A stretch of DNA of 64,000 nt from Coleofasciculus sp. FACHB-1120 (lineage in GTDB: Bacteria; Cyanobacteriota; Cyanobacteriia; Cyanobacteriales; FACHB-T130). Of this stretch, positions 1 through 9,026 are shown piece by piece (positions within the stretch are counted from its first letter, which is position 1; every line of letters begins with the position of its first letter). The notes below the pieces were generated by a model. The model was not told the origin of the DNA. It searched no databases and saw nothing but the letters and a program-made list of their open reading frames with translations. Both the position numbers and the translations under genes were made by a program. The stretch lies in NCBI RefSeq assembly GCF_014698845.1, contig NZ_JACJTV010000001.1, positions 186,001 to 250,000 of the forward strand, read 5' to 3'.

Positions 1-132
1 TTTGCCATCAGTGCATTGTATCCGTTAGCAAGAATAACTAGTCGATTAAAGCAGATTTTTTCTTTTTCTCCAAATAAAATGCTAAAACTTTCTATTGATT
101 GTCATTAATATTTAATTTTTGTTTTTTGTAGC

Positions 133-202
133 AATGGAAACTAAATTTTTTAGTTAAGAAACATTAACCTGAAATTGGTGGGAAATAGGAATGGAAACTA
201 AA
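133..202 (+). repeat. 13-bp direct repeat spanning the first start codon
   Basis: The 13-mer AATGGAAACTAAA occurs at 133-145 and again at 190-202, where it carries the start codon of the JmjC-type gene. The two copies are 57 bp apart, so they are in the same frame. The first copy opens a seven-codon reading frame (METKFFS, stop at 155-157). It may be a small duplication or a leader peptide; nothing here distinguishes the two. Confidence 0.6.
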
Positions 203-1165
203 GCGGAAAAGAAGTTGAATATAGAGCTTGAAAATCAGGTTGCTCCAATCGAACGAGTGGACATATCCTCAATAACGCCAGACACATTTTTTGAAAAATA
301 TCGAAAACCCGGAACCCCAGTTATCATTACAGGCTTATTGAAGAATGAAGGTGACTGGGATTTAGACTATTTATGTGAAAAATTTGGCAATCAAGAATTA
401 ATCTTCCGAAATCCAGGACGTGCGAGGGAAAAAGAAGAAAAACGCAAATGGAAAAGCATCGGAAGTGGAGTTAATCTGCAAAGTATGCCATTCACAGAAT
501 ATGCAGAGATGTTGCGTAACCATCAGGCTCATGAAAATGACATTAATTTAGGAAAATGTCCGCTCAAAAATACCCCGCTTGCTGATACACCTTCTTTAAA
601 AGATATTGGAAACCGCCTTGGTTTAACGAAGCCTGCGAGTGAAATGAACATTTATGTGGCTCCGGGAGGTCATAGTTCAGGCTTACATTATGACTCAGTG
701 GACGGCACACTAATGCAACTACATGGTGCTAAAAAAGTGATATTTTTTCCACCGTCAGACACTTATAATCTCTATCCATTTCCGGTTTATATTCATTTGC
801 GCCACGGATTGAAGTTGCGTTCTTGGTTTAGTCAGGTGGATCTGGAAAACCCCGACTTTAAAACAATGCCAAAATTCAAGGAAGCACTCCAGCATAAACG
901 CGAAGTAATCCTTGAGCAAGGTGAAACCCTTTATATTCCTGCCGGCTGGTGGCATGAAGTCATCGGATTGGGCGATGAAATGGTGTGTGCAGTCAATCGT
1001 TTCTGGAGGATATATCCTACATCACGAGCCGTGTTCTCTTGGAGTCGATGGCGTGCAGCTTGTGGAATGATATTTGCATTACCCTATACTTTTTTAAATT
1101 TAGCGATCGCGCTAGGCAGCCGCAACAGAAAACAAAAAATTAGCAAGATTTCCCATAGGATGTAA
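191..1165 (+). CDS. JmjC/cupin-8 type Fe(II)/2-oxoglutarate oxygenase
   Basis: The protein has 324 residues. Its core is a cupin-like JmjC fold: the HxD iron pair lies at H166-Y-D168 (motif SGLHYDSVDG), and the distal ligand is H255 in the motif LYIPAGWWHEV. Such proteins hydroxylate side chains of proteins or small molecules using iron, oxygen and 2-oxoglutarate; the substrate cannot be told from sequence. Residues 35-55 (the PVIITGLL stretch) match the usual N-terminal segment of the family. The last 35 residues are hydrophobic then basic, which suggests membrane contact. It reads in the same direction as the fatty-acid-hydroxylase-like gene 78 bp downstream. An alternative role is a cupin-type aspartyl/lysyl hydroxylase. 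Confidence 0.85.
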   Translation: METKAEKKLNIELENQVAPIERVDISSITPDTFFEKYRKPGTPVIITGLLKNEGDWDLDYLCEKFGNQELIFRNPGRAREKEEKRKWKSIGSGVNLQSMPFTEYAEMLRNHQAHENDINLGKCPLKNTPLADTPSLKDIGNRLGLTKPASEMNIYVAPGGHSSGLHYDSVDGTLMQLHGAKKVIFFPPSDTYNLYPFPVYIHLRHGLKLRSWFSQVDLENPDFKTMPKFKEALQHKREVILEQGETLYIPAGWWHEVIGLGDEMVCAVNRFWRIYPTSRAVFSWSRWRAACGMIFALPYTFLNLAIALGSRNRKQKISKISHRM

Positions 1166-1243
1166 GCGTCCTAGCCAATCAAATCGGAGCAAAAACCTTT
1201 AGGTGTGCGTCGCGATACAGAAAAACTGTGAGGAATAGAGTTT

Positions 1244-1747
1244 ATGAGCTTATTAGCAAAGCTTTCTGTAGGAATCGCTTGTTTTACTCTGGCGTTTATC
1301 TTGGCAAGTTTAGTGGAATATTGGCTACATCGCTTGATGCACGTCTCGCCTCGGATTGGCGAACGTCATCGAGATCATCACCGTCGTAACGAAGGACAGG
1401 GGGTGCTGTGGGAGTTTCGAGACTATGTCAAGGGCAGTTTGCTGGTAATGTGCCTGATGTTTTTCTACTCGTGGGAGGCTGGAATCGGTTGGTTCCTCGG
1501 TGGCTTATTCTATGCTGCATTTTCAGCCTATGCCCATCAGCTACAGCACGAAAACCCCACCAAGTGCTTCTGGATGAAGATGCCAGTTCACTACGTGCAT
1601 CACAAGTATGGAATGTGGCATCACAATTTTGGTTTGGCGGTGGATTGGTGGGATCGGGTTTTTGGCACTTACAAGCCAGTAGAATGGCTGGGCGAAGAGG
1701 AACTGAGTCAACAGCCACGGGGTTATTTGCAACTCCGGTGGCGGTAG
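1244..1747 (+). CDS. Fatty acid hydroxylase/sterol desaturase superfamily membrane protein
   Basis: 167 residues with histidine clusters typical of membrane di-iron hydroxylases: H29-x3-H33, H42-x2-H45-H46, H98-x3-H102, H116-x2-H119-H120 and H126-H127. Hydrophobic segments at about 8-28, 65-95 form the membrane part. The family puts hydroxyl groups on acyl chains, sterols or carotenoids; the cyanobacterial carotenoid hydroxylase CrtR is in a different desaturase family, and CrtZ is a relative, so lipid or carotenoid are both possible. The start is supported by GAGGAA about 10 bp upstream. It is followed by an Mpo1-like gene, which suggests 2-hydroxy fatty acid metabolism. Confidence 0.8.
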   Translation: MSLLAKLSVGIACFTLAFILASLVEYWLHRLMHVSPRIGERHRDHHRRNEGQGVLWEFRDYVKGSLLVMCLMFFYSWEAGIGWFLGGLFYAAFSAYAHQLQHENPTKCFWMKMPVHYVHHKYGMWHHNFGLAVDWWDRVFGTYKPVEWLGEEELSQQPRGYLQLRWR

Positions 1748-1904
1748 GAATGTCCTAGCTGCCATCCAAGGGGAAATTGTCCAACCTGGGTTAAAGCAAC
1801 CTAAAAAAATTCTAATTTCTCTGACTTTCGCAAGAGACTTAGTGATATCGTTCCTACAACGCTTTGAGTTTGACAAATTCGGGTTTCACCGCAGGAGAAT
1901 TACT

Positions 1905-2228
1905 TTGAGCTACTTCCAGGAGGCTAAAGCCCACTTTGTTGCGAGTCATCAGCATCCCATCAACCAGTTTCTGCACCACTTGACTAATGTGCTAGCGATC
2001 GCTGCCGTGGTCTTTCTGTTTTATGATTGGCGGTTAACGCTCGTGTGCTTAGTCCTAACCCAAGTATTCGCCTTGGGCGGTCATGCTGTTTTCGAGAAGA
2101 ATCACCCGGCTTTTGTCAAGTACCCCGGCATTACCATCCTAGTTTCCCTCATGTGGTCTTTTGAGAACTGGTTTGGTCTGCGCCAAGTTTGGACATACTT
2201 GAATCGCAAGCAGAAAGCGTTGAATTAA
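1905..2228 (+). CDS. Mpo1-like (DUF962) membrane protein
   Basis: About 107 residues. It resembles the DUF962/Mpo1 family: a conserved H-x-x-N-x-x-x-H (HPINQFLHH) next to a first hydrophobic helix, then FALGGHAVFEKNHPA and a final hydrophobic segment. Yeast Mpo1 is an Fe-dependent dioxygenase that acts on 2-hydroxy fatty acids during alpha-oxidation; bacterial members are mostly uncharacterised. An upstream GTG at 1842 gives a longer form, but TTG at 1905 has AGGAGA seven bases before it and starts where the family begins, so it is preferred. It lies downstream of a lipid-hydroxylase-like gene on the same strand. Confidence 0.65.
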   Translation: MSYFQEAKAHFVASHQHPINQFLHHLTNVLAIAAVVFLFYDWRLTLVCLVLTQVFALGGHAVFEKNHPAFVKYPGITILVSLMWSFENWFGLRQVWTYLNRKQKALN

Positions 2229-2356
2229 ATTTCAGCCGCAAGGCGAGTATTCAATTAAAAACATTGTGTCTTCATCGGGGCAGGCTTCTATCCGACGCCC
2301 TGAAAACCTGGAATTTATTTGCAGGTAACGATTGAGCAAATTATTAAGGAGTGTTC

Positions 2357-3766
2357 ATGTATCAAGGTCTACTGGTAATTGATGCAGATGCCCATAAGAT
2401 AGAAAATCCTTTAGTAATGCGGGATTATCTAGAGCCAGAGTATCGCGATCGCATCGGTTTAGCGATTGATAGTCTGGGCGACCAACGGGCGAGAATCGTA
2501 GACTTTAATCCGGCAACGGGTAAAAACGACTTTATGCGGATGTTCCCGCAGCCTCAGGGACTGGGGAAAGGTGGCTTTCGCAACCTGCATCCAGATACAA
2601 CCTTGGGGGCAATGTTCAATCGCGTGCGGATTGAACACATGGATAAAGAAGGCATTGATATCCAGGTAATTTACGGCACGCTCAACTTAGTCTTTTCTAG
2701 CTTATTGGATAAAGACTTTGCGATCGCTCTGTGCCGTGCCTACAACAACTACATTGCCGATGACTGTCGGGGTTATGATAACCGACTCAAACCCATTGGT
2801 GTCTTGCCTCTACAGGATGTAGATGCCGCTGTAGCTGAAATGCACCGCTGCATCAACGAACTGGGCATGATTAGCGTCGCCGTTGCCCCAAACCTCCCAA
2901 TCCCCCATCCGAAAGCGCCCCAAGCTTTCCCGGATATTCGCACCTGTAAAGCGATTAGCCATCCTGACTTCCGCCCGATCCTGCAAGCAGCAGCCGATTT
3001 GGATATTGGTCTTGGCATTCACGGAGGGCCGGGATCTTACATGGTGGGGGGAATTGCCGATCATGTGGAAACCTTTGTCCTGACGCACATTTTTGTGCAG
3101 CGAAACCAGCAACAATTGGCTTTGGCAAGGATGGTTTTTGATGGCGCGTTTGAGCAATTCCCTTCCCTGCGGGTTGGTTTTTTAGAAGGCGGTTGTGGTT
3201 GGGTGCCGGATCTTGCCCATGCTTTCCACGAGCATTGGGAAAAACGCATCCGTGACTTTGACCCCAAGCATCCTTATCGTCCTTCCCTGATGGAATTCAC
3301 CAAGCTGATGATTCAGGAAAGAGGCACCCACAACAATATCAACCTGATTAGTCAGGCAAAAAACCTCTTCGATCTGCTGTGGAATGCTCAGCATGACCCG
3401 TCTCAGATTGAGGATGCAAGTCTTTATGAGCATTACGATCTCCGCCATCGAGATCCCTTGGAATACTTCGAGCGGGGTCAAATCTTTACTTCCTTTGAAT
3501 CAGACGATCCAGGCCCTGCTTATCTTCACATTGCGATGGGAGAAATTGGCAAACATCTGGCTTGCTTCTCTGGGGATTATGGGCACTGGGATGGCGTACT
3601 CCATGACTGTGTCAAGGATGCTGCAACTGTTGCCGATTATGATCGAGAGCATTTAGAACTATTGCTTAGCGGCAATGCACTGGCTCTTTATGGCGATCGC
3701 TTGCGCCCATCAGCGATCGCGAATCCAATCGCTGATGCACCCAGTCTGAACACTACGGTTAATTAG
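2357..3766 (+). CDS. Amidohydrolase-2 family metal-dependent hydrolase
   Basis: About 469 residues with the metal-dependent TIM-barrel pattern of amidohydrolase family 2: DADAHKIENP at the N-terminus, a histidine in LGIHGGPGSY near residue 223, EGGCGWVPDL near 278, and an acidic motif FSGDYGHWDG near 417. Family members hydrolyse or decarboxylate ring compounds (for example ACMSD) or lactones; the substrate is not predictable here. ATG at 2357 has AAGGAG at a normal distance, whereas GTG at 2351 overlaps that site, so the ATG is preferred. It is the last gene of the initial plus-strand group and faces the pentapeptide gene. Confidence 0.82.
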   Translation: MYQGLLVIDADAHKIENPLVMRDYLEPEYRDRIGLAIDSLGDQRARIVDFNPATGKNDFMRMFPQPQGLGKGGFRNLHPDTTLGAMFNRVRIEHMDKEGIDIQVIYGTLNLVFSSLLDKDFAIALCRAYNNYIADDCRGYDNRLKPIGVLPLQDVDAAVAEMHRCINELGMISVAVAPNLPIPHPKAPQAFPDIRTCKAISHPDFRPILQAAADLDIGLGIHGGPGSYMVGGIADHVETFVLTHIFVQRNQQQLALARMVFDGAFEQFPSLRVGFLEGGCGWVPDLAHAFHEHWEKRIRDFDPKHPYRPSLMEFTKLMIQERGTHNNINLISQAKNLFDLLWNAQHDPSQIEDASLYEHYDLRHRDPLEYFERGQIFTSFESDDPGPAYLHIAMGEIGKHLACFSGDYGHWDGVLHDCVKDAATVADYDREHLELLLSGNALALYGDRLRPSAIANPIADAPSLNTTVN

Positions 3767-3792
3767 CCCTTTTTGAGCGCAGAGAATTCCGT

Positions 3793-3823
3793 TAGGGACA
3801 CGGCAATGCCGTCCGTGTCCCTA
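3793..3823. terminator. Inverted repeat between convergent genes
   Basis: An 11-bp perfect stem (TAGGGACACGG / CCGTGTCCCTA) encloses a 9-nt loop, between the amidohydrolase stop and the convergent pentapeptide gene. The stem is bordered by the direct repeat AGAGAATT. There is no clear T-tract, so it could be a dispersed palindromic repeat rather than a classic intrinsic terminator. Confidence 0.5.
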
Positions 3824-3898
3824 GAGAATTTGTATTGAACCCTAAGTGACAACCAAGTGAAAAATACTGAGTGAAACAATACAACCGATTGCAAAGGA

Positions 3899-4405
3899 TT
3901 AGGGGCAAAACAAAGTTTCGCGGGTTTCCCGTCCAGTCGTGGGATTGGTGCCAGACGCTATCTTACACAACTGTTGTTGGACATCCTGACGAAGCAGCAC
4001 ATCTGTAAAATCAGCTCCATCAATAATCGCACCTTCAAACTTAGTGTTAAAGGCAAACGCCCCTTCCAAAACGGCGTTCGTTAAGTTAGCTTTGGTCAAG
4101 CGGGCTGTATCCAAAGTTGCGTTTCGGAGATCGGCTCCTTCTAAATTGACGCTTTCCAGATTAGCCCCGAAGAAACTAACCCCCCGCAAATTCGTATGAC
4201 TCAAGTTACTATTGCGGAGATTCGCTTTAGTAAAACTGGAGTCAGTTAGCTCTTTGCCGGAGAAGTCTGCACCAATCAAAAATTCTTTGTTGTAGTCGTT
4301 CGCCCAAGCGGGAGATGCGATCGCGCCAAAAGAGGCAATTGCGATCGCTACCAGTAATAAACTGAGTAAAATTGTCGAAATCCGATTATCTAGCCTAAAC
4401 TTCAT
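3899..4405 (-). CDS. Secreted pentapeptide-repeat protein (thylakoid lumen type)
   Basis: 168 residues from ATG at 4405. A signal peptide covers about residues 8-37 (hydrophobic LLSLLLVAIAIASFGAIA followed by SPAWA, a typical AxA cut). The mature part has about nine A(D/N)Lxx pentapeptides, such as GADFSGKEL, ANLRNSNL and ANLESVNLEGADL, which form a right-handed beta helix. Two cysteines near the C-terminus (CKIASG and LFCP) may form a disulphide. Homologues of this size occur in the thylakoid lumen of plants and cyanobacteria, role unknown. A longer upstream reading frame exists but overlaps yraN on the other strand and lacks a signal peptide at its start. Confidence 0.85.
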   Translation of the reverse strand: MKFRLDNRISTILLSLLLVAIAIASFGAIASPAWANDYNKEFLIGADFSGKELTDSSFTKANLRNSNLSHTNLRGVSFFGANLESVNLEGADLRNATLDTARLTKANLTNAVLEGAFAFNTKFEGAIIDGADFTDVLLRQDVQQQLCKIASGTNPTTGRETRETLFCP

Positions 4406-4419
4406 GCTGGTTCCATTTG

Positions 4420-4986
4420 ATGGAAAACCGTCGTCTATCTCATTATCCCGATATCGGTGTTTTAGGAGAAGACCTAGTTGCTCAATGGTTGCTTTCCCAA
4501 GCCTGGGAAATTCTTGAGCGTCGGTGGCGTTGCCGCTGGGGAGAAATTGATATAATTGCGCGACAACGCCCAGATGAAAGCAGGGTAGGGGGAGACATCG
4601 AGACAGAAACACAGCATTCATTACCCATTCCCCTGTCCTCTTGCTTAATATTTGTTGAGGTCAAAACTCGCAGTCGGGGAAATTGGGATGCGGATGGAAT
4701 GCTGGCGATTACACCAAAAAAGCAAGCTAAACTCTGGCGCACAGCGGAGATTTTTTTAGCAGATCGTCCAGATTTAGTAAATCTTCCTTGCCGATTTGAT
4801 GTCGCTTTGGTCAGATGTCAGCGCGTTCCTAAGAGCAATACTGTTTTGTTATCAGAACCTTTGTTAGCAGAACCTGCAAAGACTCCCTTGGTTTCTTCAC
4901 CGGAACCGAGAAACTTAGCCGTCAGAGAATATGAGTTGAGTCTACAAGACTACATTCAGTCTGCTTTCGATGAGCCGTTCAGTTAA
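4420..4986 (+). CDS. yraN: YraN family (UPF0102) nuclease-fold protein
   Basis: 188 residues. The conserved restriction-endonuclease-like core is visible: GEDLVAQWLL, the WGEIDIIAR strand and IFVEVKTRSRG, giving the E-D-ExK set of a PD-(D/E)XK fold. A cyanobacterial-type C-terminal extension follows. Between the GEID strand and the VEVK strand there are about 22 extra residues compared with the family's usual short turn; the DNA coding for them looks like intergenic repeat. TTG at 4417 immediately precedes the ATG at 4420. Its start lies only 14 bp from the divergent pentapeptide gene start. The stop codon abuts that of the convergent downstream gene. Confidence 0.88.
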   Translation: MENRRLSHYPDIGVLGEDLVAQWLLSQAWEILERRWRCRWGEIDIIARQRPDESRVGGDIETETQHSLPIPLSSCLIFVEVKTRSRGNWDADGMLAITPKKQAKLWRTAEIFLADRPDLVNLPCRFDVALVRCQRVPKSNTVLLSEPLLAEPAKTPLVSSPEPRNLAVREYELSLQDYIQSAFDEPFS

Positions 4987-5376
4987 TTAAGCCAAAGTTT
5001 CCGGGCAATATCCCAGACCTTTGGTGAACTGTTGGCGGAATGCTTCAATGTCGCTCCGATCGGGACTACCATGAGAAACCACAGCGACTTGGTAGCGACG
5101 CATCACATCGATGGGGGACTGGCCGGTTTCCAGGCTCCAAAGCGCCATCTGGAGGCGAATGGCAGGGTCGTAGGGAATTCCCAGTTCGTTCATGAACGCC
5201 CGGAAGTCACCATCTTGCTGAGAGTTTAGATGATTATTCATTTTGACCTTAATCACCCAGCCATCAATCTGATGAATCACCGTCATTAAACGAACGGGCA
5301 ACTGGGGCATTGTGTGTAGATACTCAACAACCCGTAGTGTCAGGCTGGCATTGGCCAAAAAGTAGACGTATTCCAT
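4987..5376 (-). CDS. Conserved hypothetical protein, 129 residues
   Basis: Not recognised. It is a soluble, mixed alpha/beta sequence with no signal peptide or membrane segment; notable features are the start MEYVYFLANASLTLRVVEYL, a central basic strand GWVIKVKMNNHL and a C-terminus rich in aromatic and acidic residues ending GLGYCPETLA. Its stop codon directly abuts the yraN stop, so the two genes converge with no spacer. Codon use and the clean reading frame support a real gene. Confidence 0.6.
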   Translation of the reverse strand: MEYVYFLANASLTLRVVEYLHTMPQLPVRLMTVIHQIDGWVIKVKMNNHLNSQQDGDFRAFMNELGIPYDPAIRLQMALWSLETGQSPIDVMRRYQVAVVSHGSPDRSDIEAFRQQFTKGLGYCPETLA

Positions 5377-5533
5377 GAGAAATTCTTAATGTCTAGGTCG
5401 TGCTGCTTCTATAACTCTCATTCTCTATGAGTAAGATAGTCTGCGATAGGGGAGAAGCCCCCGTTCTGATCTGGGGGTTATTACCCAATCTGCAAAGTTA
5501 AATTGATCCATACCTTATCAGTGAACTAACGGC

Positions 5534-6703
5534 ATGACAGAATTTAGCGAAGACAGTCCCATCAGCGATCCCCTGTCTGGAGATTCAAAAGCCGTCAGTC
5601 AAAGTATAGATATCGAGCGGTTATTAGCTAGTTATGACTACGAACTCCCGGCAGAACTGATTGCTCAAAACCCATCTGTGCCAAGGGATAGTGCGCGTTT
5701 ATTGGTGGTAGATTCCCCCAATCACTCCAGCCACGGCATTTTTCGAGATTTACCCGACTTCCTCCAATCCGGAGATTTACTGGTTCTCAATAATACTCGC
5801 GTCATTCCAGCCCGCCTCCGGGGTCGTAAATCTACGGGTACCCCCGTAGAGGTGTTGCTGTTGGAGGAACAGCAGAACAACTGCTGGCTAGCTTTGGTAA
5901 AACCGGGGCGGCGTCTCCAACCAGGGGCGCAGATATTGTTTGAACCACCGAAATTGGGGGCTGAGGAAAATTTGCACCCATCCCCAAATCCGAATCAATT
6001 CAGTGCAACAGTTTTGTCTAGGGATGAGGCGACTGGGGGGCGGGTATTGCAGTTCGATGTTCCAGCCGGGAGTCGGTTTGAAGATTTGTTGGAGGAATAT
6101 GGTCAAGTACCGCTACCTCCTTACATTACAGATTCTCAATCTCAGGCGGAACAGTACCAAACTGTGTATGCCCAGGCTCAAGGCGCGATCGCTGCCCCCA
6201 CCGCTGGACTACACTTTACCCCAGAGTTGCTCCAACGCTTGCAAGACCGAGGCATTCAACAGGCTTCGGTAACACTGCACGTCGGGGTCGGGACGTTTCG
6301 CCCCGTGGAAGTGGAGGATATTACCACCCACAAAATGCACGGGGAGTGGGTAGAAGTCCCCATATCTACAGTGGAACAAATTCGGGAAACCCAGGCGCGG
6401 GGGGGTCGGATTATTGCCGTGGGGACAACCGTTGTGCGATCGCTAGAGTCAGCCGCTGTTGATGGGGAATTACACGCTTTTAGGGGCAAAACGGAGTTAT
6501 TTATCTATCCCGGCTATCAGTGGCGCGTGGTAGACGGGCTAATTACCAATTTCCACTTACCCCGTTCGAGTTTGCTGATGTTGGTGGGTGCTTTAGTGGG
6601 GCGTCAGCGGTTGCTGGAATTGTATCAAGTGGCGATAAAGCATCGGTATCGCTTCTATTCTTTTGGGGATGCGATGCTAATTTTGCCGGAAGCCACAATT
6701 TGA
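5534..6703 (+). CDS. queA: S-adenosylmethionine:tRNA ribosyltransferase-isomerase
   Basis: 389 residues. QueA transfers the ribosyl part of SAM to preQ1 at the wobble base of tRNA to make epoxyqueuosine. Diagnostic motifs are [48 protein letters not shown], and the C-terminal [15 protein letters not shown]. The family normally begins near DYELP, so about 32 N-terminal residues are an extension; no better start codon lies inside it. Around residues 138-157 there is a Pro/Asn-rich insert (the PSPNPN stretch) relative to a usual compact turn. Confidence 0.96.
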   Translation: MTEFSEDSPISDPLSGDSKAVSQSIDIERLLASYDYELPAELIAQNPSVPRDSARLLVVDSPNHSSHGIFRDLPDFLQSGDLLVLNNTRVIPARLRGRKSTGTPVEVLLLEEQQNNCWLALVKPGRRLQPGAQILFEPPKLGAEENLHPSPNPNQFSATVLSRDEATGGRVLQFDVPAGSRFEDLLEEYGQVPLPPYITDSQSQAEQYQTVYAQAQGAIAAPTAGLHFTPELLQRLQDRGIQQASVTLHVGVGTFRPVEVEDITTHKMHGEWVEVPISTVEQIRETQARGGRIIAVGTTVVRSLESAAVDGELHAFRGKTELFIYPGYQWRVVDGLITNFHLPRSSLLMLVGALVGRQRLLELYQVAIKHRYRFYSFGDAMLILPEATI

Positions 6704-6835
6704 TGACAATTGGACAAATTAAGGGAATGAGGAATGGTCAACTATCCCTGGTCAGTGGTAAATTGCAACTAACAACTCATTCCCTTTTTCCCAATTGCCT
6801 TTTTCCTAATTAGCGAGTGGTGCGGGTTTCTAGAT

Positions 6836-8095
6836 ATGGTTAAAAACTACAAACGAATTTATCTCGTTGCGGCTGCTTTGATCGGTTTTGGTTTGACGAG
6901 TGCCGGTACTGCCTTTGCGGGTGAATCGCGGTATGGACGACAAAAGATAACCTCTTTTGAGTCGCCCGTACATACTAAGCAGATGGTCGAAGGTCTATAC
7001 ACTCAAGATTTTGAGGCAGCGACTTACTTCCAGCAAGGGGTGACGCGATATAATCGCGGAGACTATCGAGGGGCAGAACTCGCGCTTCGCAAAGCGCTGG
7101 AGTTTGATTCCAGCATTGCGATGGCTTATTATCTGTTGGGGAATTCTCTAGCCGAGCAAGGACAGCTTGATAAGGCAACGAACGAGTACCTGCAAGCGCT
7201 TCGTCTCGACCCCAATTTGGGAGAGGCTTACTACAATTTGGGCGTTGCTTTATATAAGCAAGGGCAACCTGATGCCGCACTGACTGCCTATGAACGAGCG
7301 CTAAGTTTAAATCCTAAGTTGGCAGATGCTCACTATAATGTGGGCTTGGCGTTAGAGGCAAAAGGTCAGACACAGGAAGCGATCGCTGCCTATCAGCAAG
7401 CAATTCAGAATGACCCCAAATATGCAGCCGCTCACTATAATCTGGGACTGCTGTTAGTTGACAAAAATCAAAATGAAGCTGCGATGGCTCAGTTTCAAAA
7501 AGCAGTGGAAATTGACCCGGCTCTTGCCGATGCTCAATATCAACTGGGGTTACTTTACGCTCAGCAAAATCAGCCGACACAAGCGATTAACGCCCTGAAT
7601 GCAGCGGCTTCTAAAAATCCTAACTTGGCAGCGGCTCAATACCAGATGGGTCGGATTTTTGTCGAGCAAGGCAACTACAAAGCAGCAGCCAACCGATTTA
7701 AGCAGGCGGTGCGTCTCAATCCCAATGATGGCGAAGCGTATCAACAACTCGGCGCAATGCTGTTAAAGGAGAACCAGGCAAAAGATGCCGCAGCGGCATT
7801 GAGGGAAGCCAAGCGTCTCAACCCAAATGATGCTGTGACTCTCTATAATTTGGGCGTAGCTCTGCAACGGCAAGGTCAGTTTTCGGAAGCGATCGCAAAT
7901 TACCAGGAAGCGATTGTCATCAATTCCACTCTGGCAGATGCATTTTTTAACTTAGGAGTAACCCTGCAACAAACTGGACGCCGCGAGGAGGCAATCCCCT
8001 TTCTTGTTCAAGCGAAAACCCTATTCAATCAGCAGGGAAATCCAGACAAAATTGACCAGATTAACCAGGTTCTACAGCAGCTAGGCGCTTCTTGA
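6836..8095 (+). CDS. Secreted TPR protein
   Basis: 419 residues. The N-terminus is a signal peptide (basic MVKNYKR, a hydrophobic core, then AFA before GES). From about residue 58 to 415 it consists of roughly ten tetratricopeptide repeats with the usual W/L-G-Y-A-F-A-P pattern, e.g. LGEAYYNLGVALYKQGQPD and repeats ending in LNPN. These form a superhelical scaffold for protein binding in the periplasm or thylakoid lumen. No catalytic domain is visible. It is followed by a strong AT-rich hairpin and a convergent ktrA. Confidence 0.88.
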   Translation: MVKNYKRIYLVAAALIGFGLTSAGTAFAGESRYGRQKITSFESPVHTKQMVEGLYTQDFEAATYFQQGVTRYNRGDYRGAELALRKALEFDSSIAMAYYLLGNSLAEQGQLDKATNEYLQALRLDPNLGEAYYNLGVALYKQGQPDAALTAYERALSLNPKLADAHYNVGLALEAKGQTQEAIAAYQQAIQNDPKYAAAHYNLGLLLVDKNQNEAAMAQFQKAVEIDPALADAQYQLGLLYAQQNQPTQAINALNAAASKNPNLAAAQYQMGRIFVEQGNYKAAANRFKQAVRLNPNDGEAYQQLGAMLLKENQAKDAAAALREAKRLNPNDAVTLYNLGVALQRQGQFSEAIANYQEAIVINSTLADAFFNLGVTLQQTGRREEAIPFLVQAKTLFNQQGNPDKIDQINQVLQQLGAS

Positions 8096-8146
8096 ATTAA
8101 AAATTAAACATTAAAAACTTATCTTTTTAATGTTTAATTTTTAATT
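8095..8146. terminator. Long AT-rich hairpin, bidirectional terminator
   Basis: A perfect 23-bp stem (8095-8117 with 8124-8146) closes a six-base loop CTTATC between the convergent TPR and ktrA genes. Both flanks are A- or T-rich in the direction needed for intrinsic termination on either strand. Confidence 0.8.
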
Positions 8147-8148
8147 TT

Positions 8149-8847
8149 TTAAATGGGTAGGCGATTAATGTCTTTGTTGCAGCCAATCACTACCATTGCC
8201 GACCCTTTATAAAGCCGCCGGTTGGGATTAGGGTTAATTTCAAATTTGCCATCGTGGCTGACCGCTAGCAGATTTAAACCATAGCGGCTGCGAAGTTGCA
8301 ATTCTGAGATGGTTTTGCCGTGAAAATCGTCTGGAATAATCACTTCTACAATACTGTTATCAACATCCAGATCGAACCGATCTAAAATTGCTGGTTTAGT
8401 GAGCGATCGCGCTAAAGTACAGCCCATCTCATGCTCTGGAAATACCACATGATCTGCCCCCACTTTTTTCAGGAGTTTCATATGAATTTCTGAGGACGAC
8501 TTCGCCACCACATGAGCCACCCCACCTTCCTTGAGATTTAGGGTCGTCACCACGCTAGCTTCCAGATAATTGCCAATCGCCACAATCACCGTATCAAAAT
8601 CAAAAATTCCTCCCTCTTTAAGCGCAGCAGGTTCTGTCGAATCCAACTGCAAGGCATGGGAAGCGATTTGATCGGTCAAAACTTGGGCTACTTTCTTTTC
8701 GTCGGCATCAATGCCCAGTACTTCGTAGCCTAGATGGTGTAGAGTCGAGCAGACGCCACGACCAAAACGACCTAACCCAATGACTGCAAATTGATGCTTG
8801 TTAGTAGTGCTGAGACTGCGAAAAAAGTTTAAAGATGATAAGTTCAC
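8149..8847 (-). CDS. ktrA: K+ uptake regulatory subunit KtrA (TrkA-N/TrkA-C)
   Basis: 232 residues with a Rossmann-type RCK domain (GLGRFG dinucleotide motif at about 24-29, acidic D at the end of strand 2 in GIDADEKK) and a C-terminal TrkA-C domain from about 160. KtrA forms an octameric ring that binds ATP/ADP or NAD(H) and gates the KtrB channel. It lies 179 bp downstream of ktrB on the same strand. The start is GTG. In Synechocystis the Ktr system drives sodium-dependent potassium uptake under osmotic stress. Confidence 0.93.
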   Translation of the reverse strand: MNLSSLNFFRSLSTTNKHQFAVIGLGRFGRGVCSTLHHLGYEVLGIDADEKKVAQVLTDQIASHALQLDSTEPAALKEGGIFDFDTVIVAIGNYLEASVVTTLNLKEGGVAHVVAKSSSEIHMKLLKKVGADHVVFPEHEMGCTLARSLTKPAILDRFDLDVDNSIVEVIIPDDFHGKTISELQLRSRYGLNLLAVSHDGKFEINPNPNRRLYKGSAMVVIGCNKDINRLPI

Positions 8848-9026
8848 AAATAAACTCCGGACTGACTCATTGAGTTAGGGATCATTCGTCAAAAACAGTT
8901 GCAGGTTTAAACCAACCTTCTAACTTTCAACCTTTTAATCTACAAGCTGCAATTCTGTCATGAACATCTGACAAAAAGCTTGAGGTTACTCAGGCTCTAG
9001 CTTATGGAGCTTCGGGGATGCGATCG

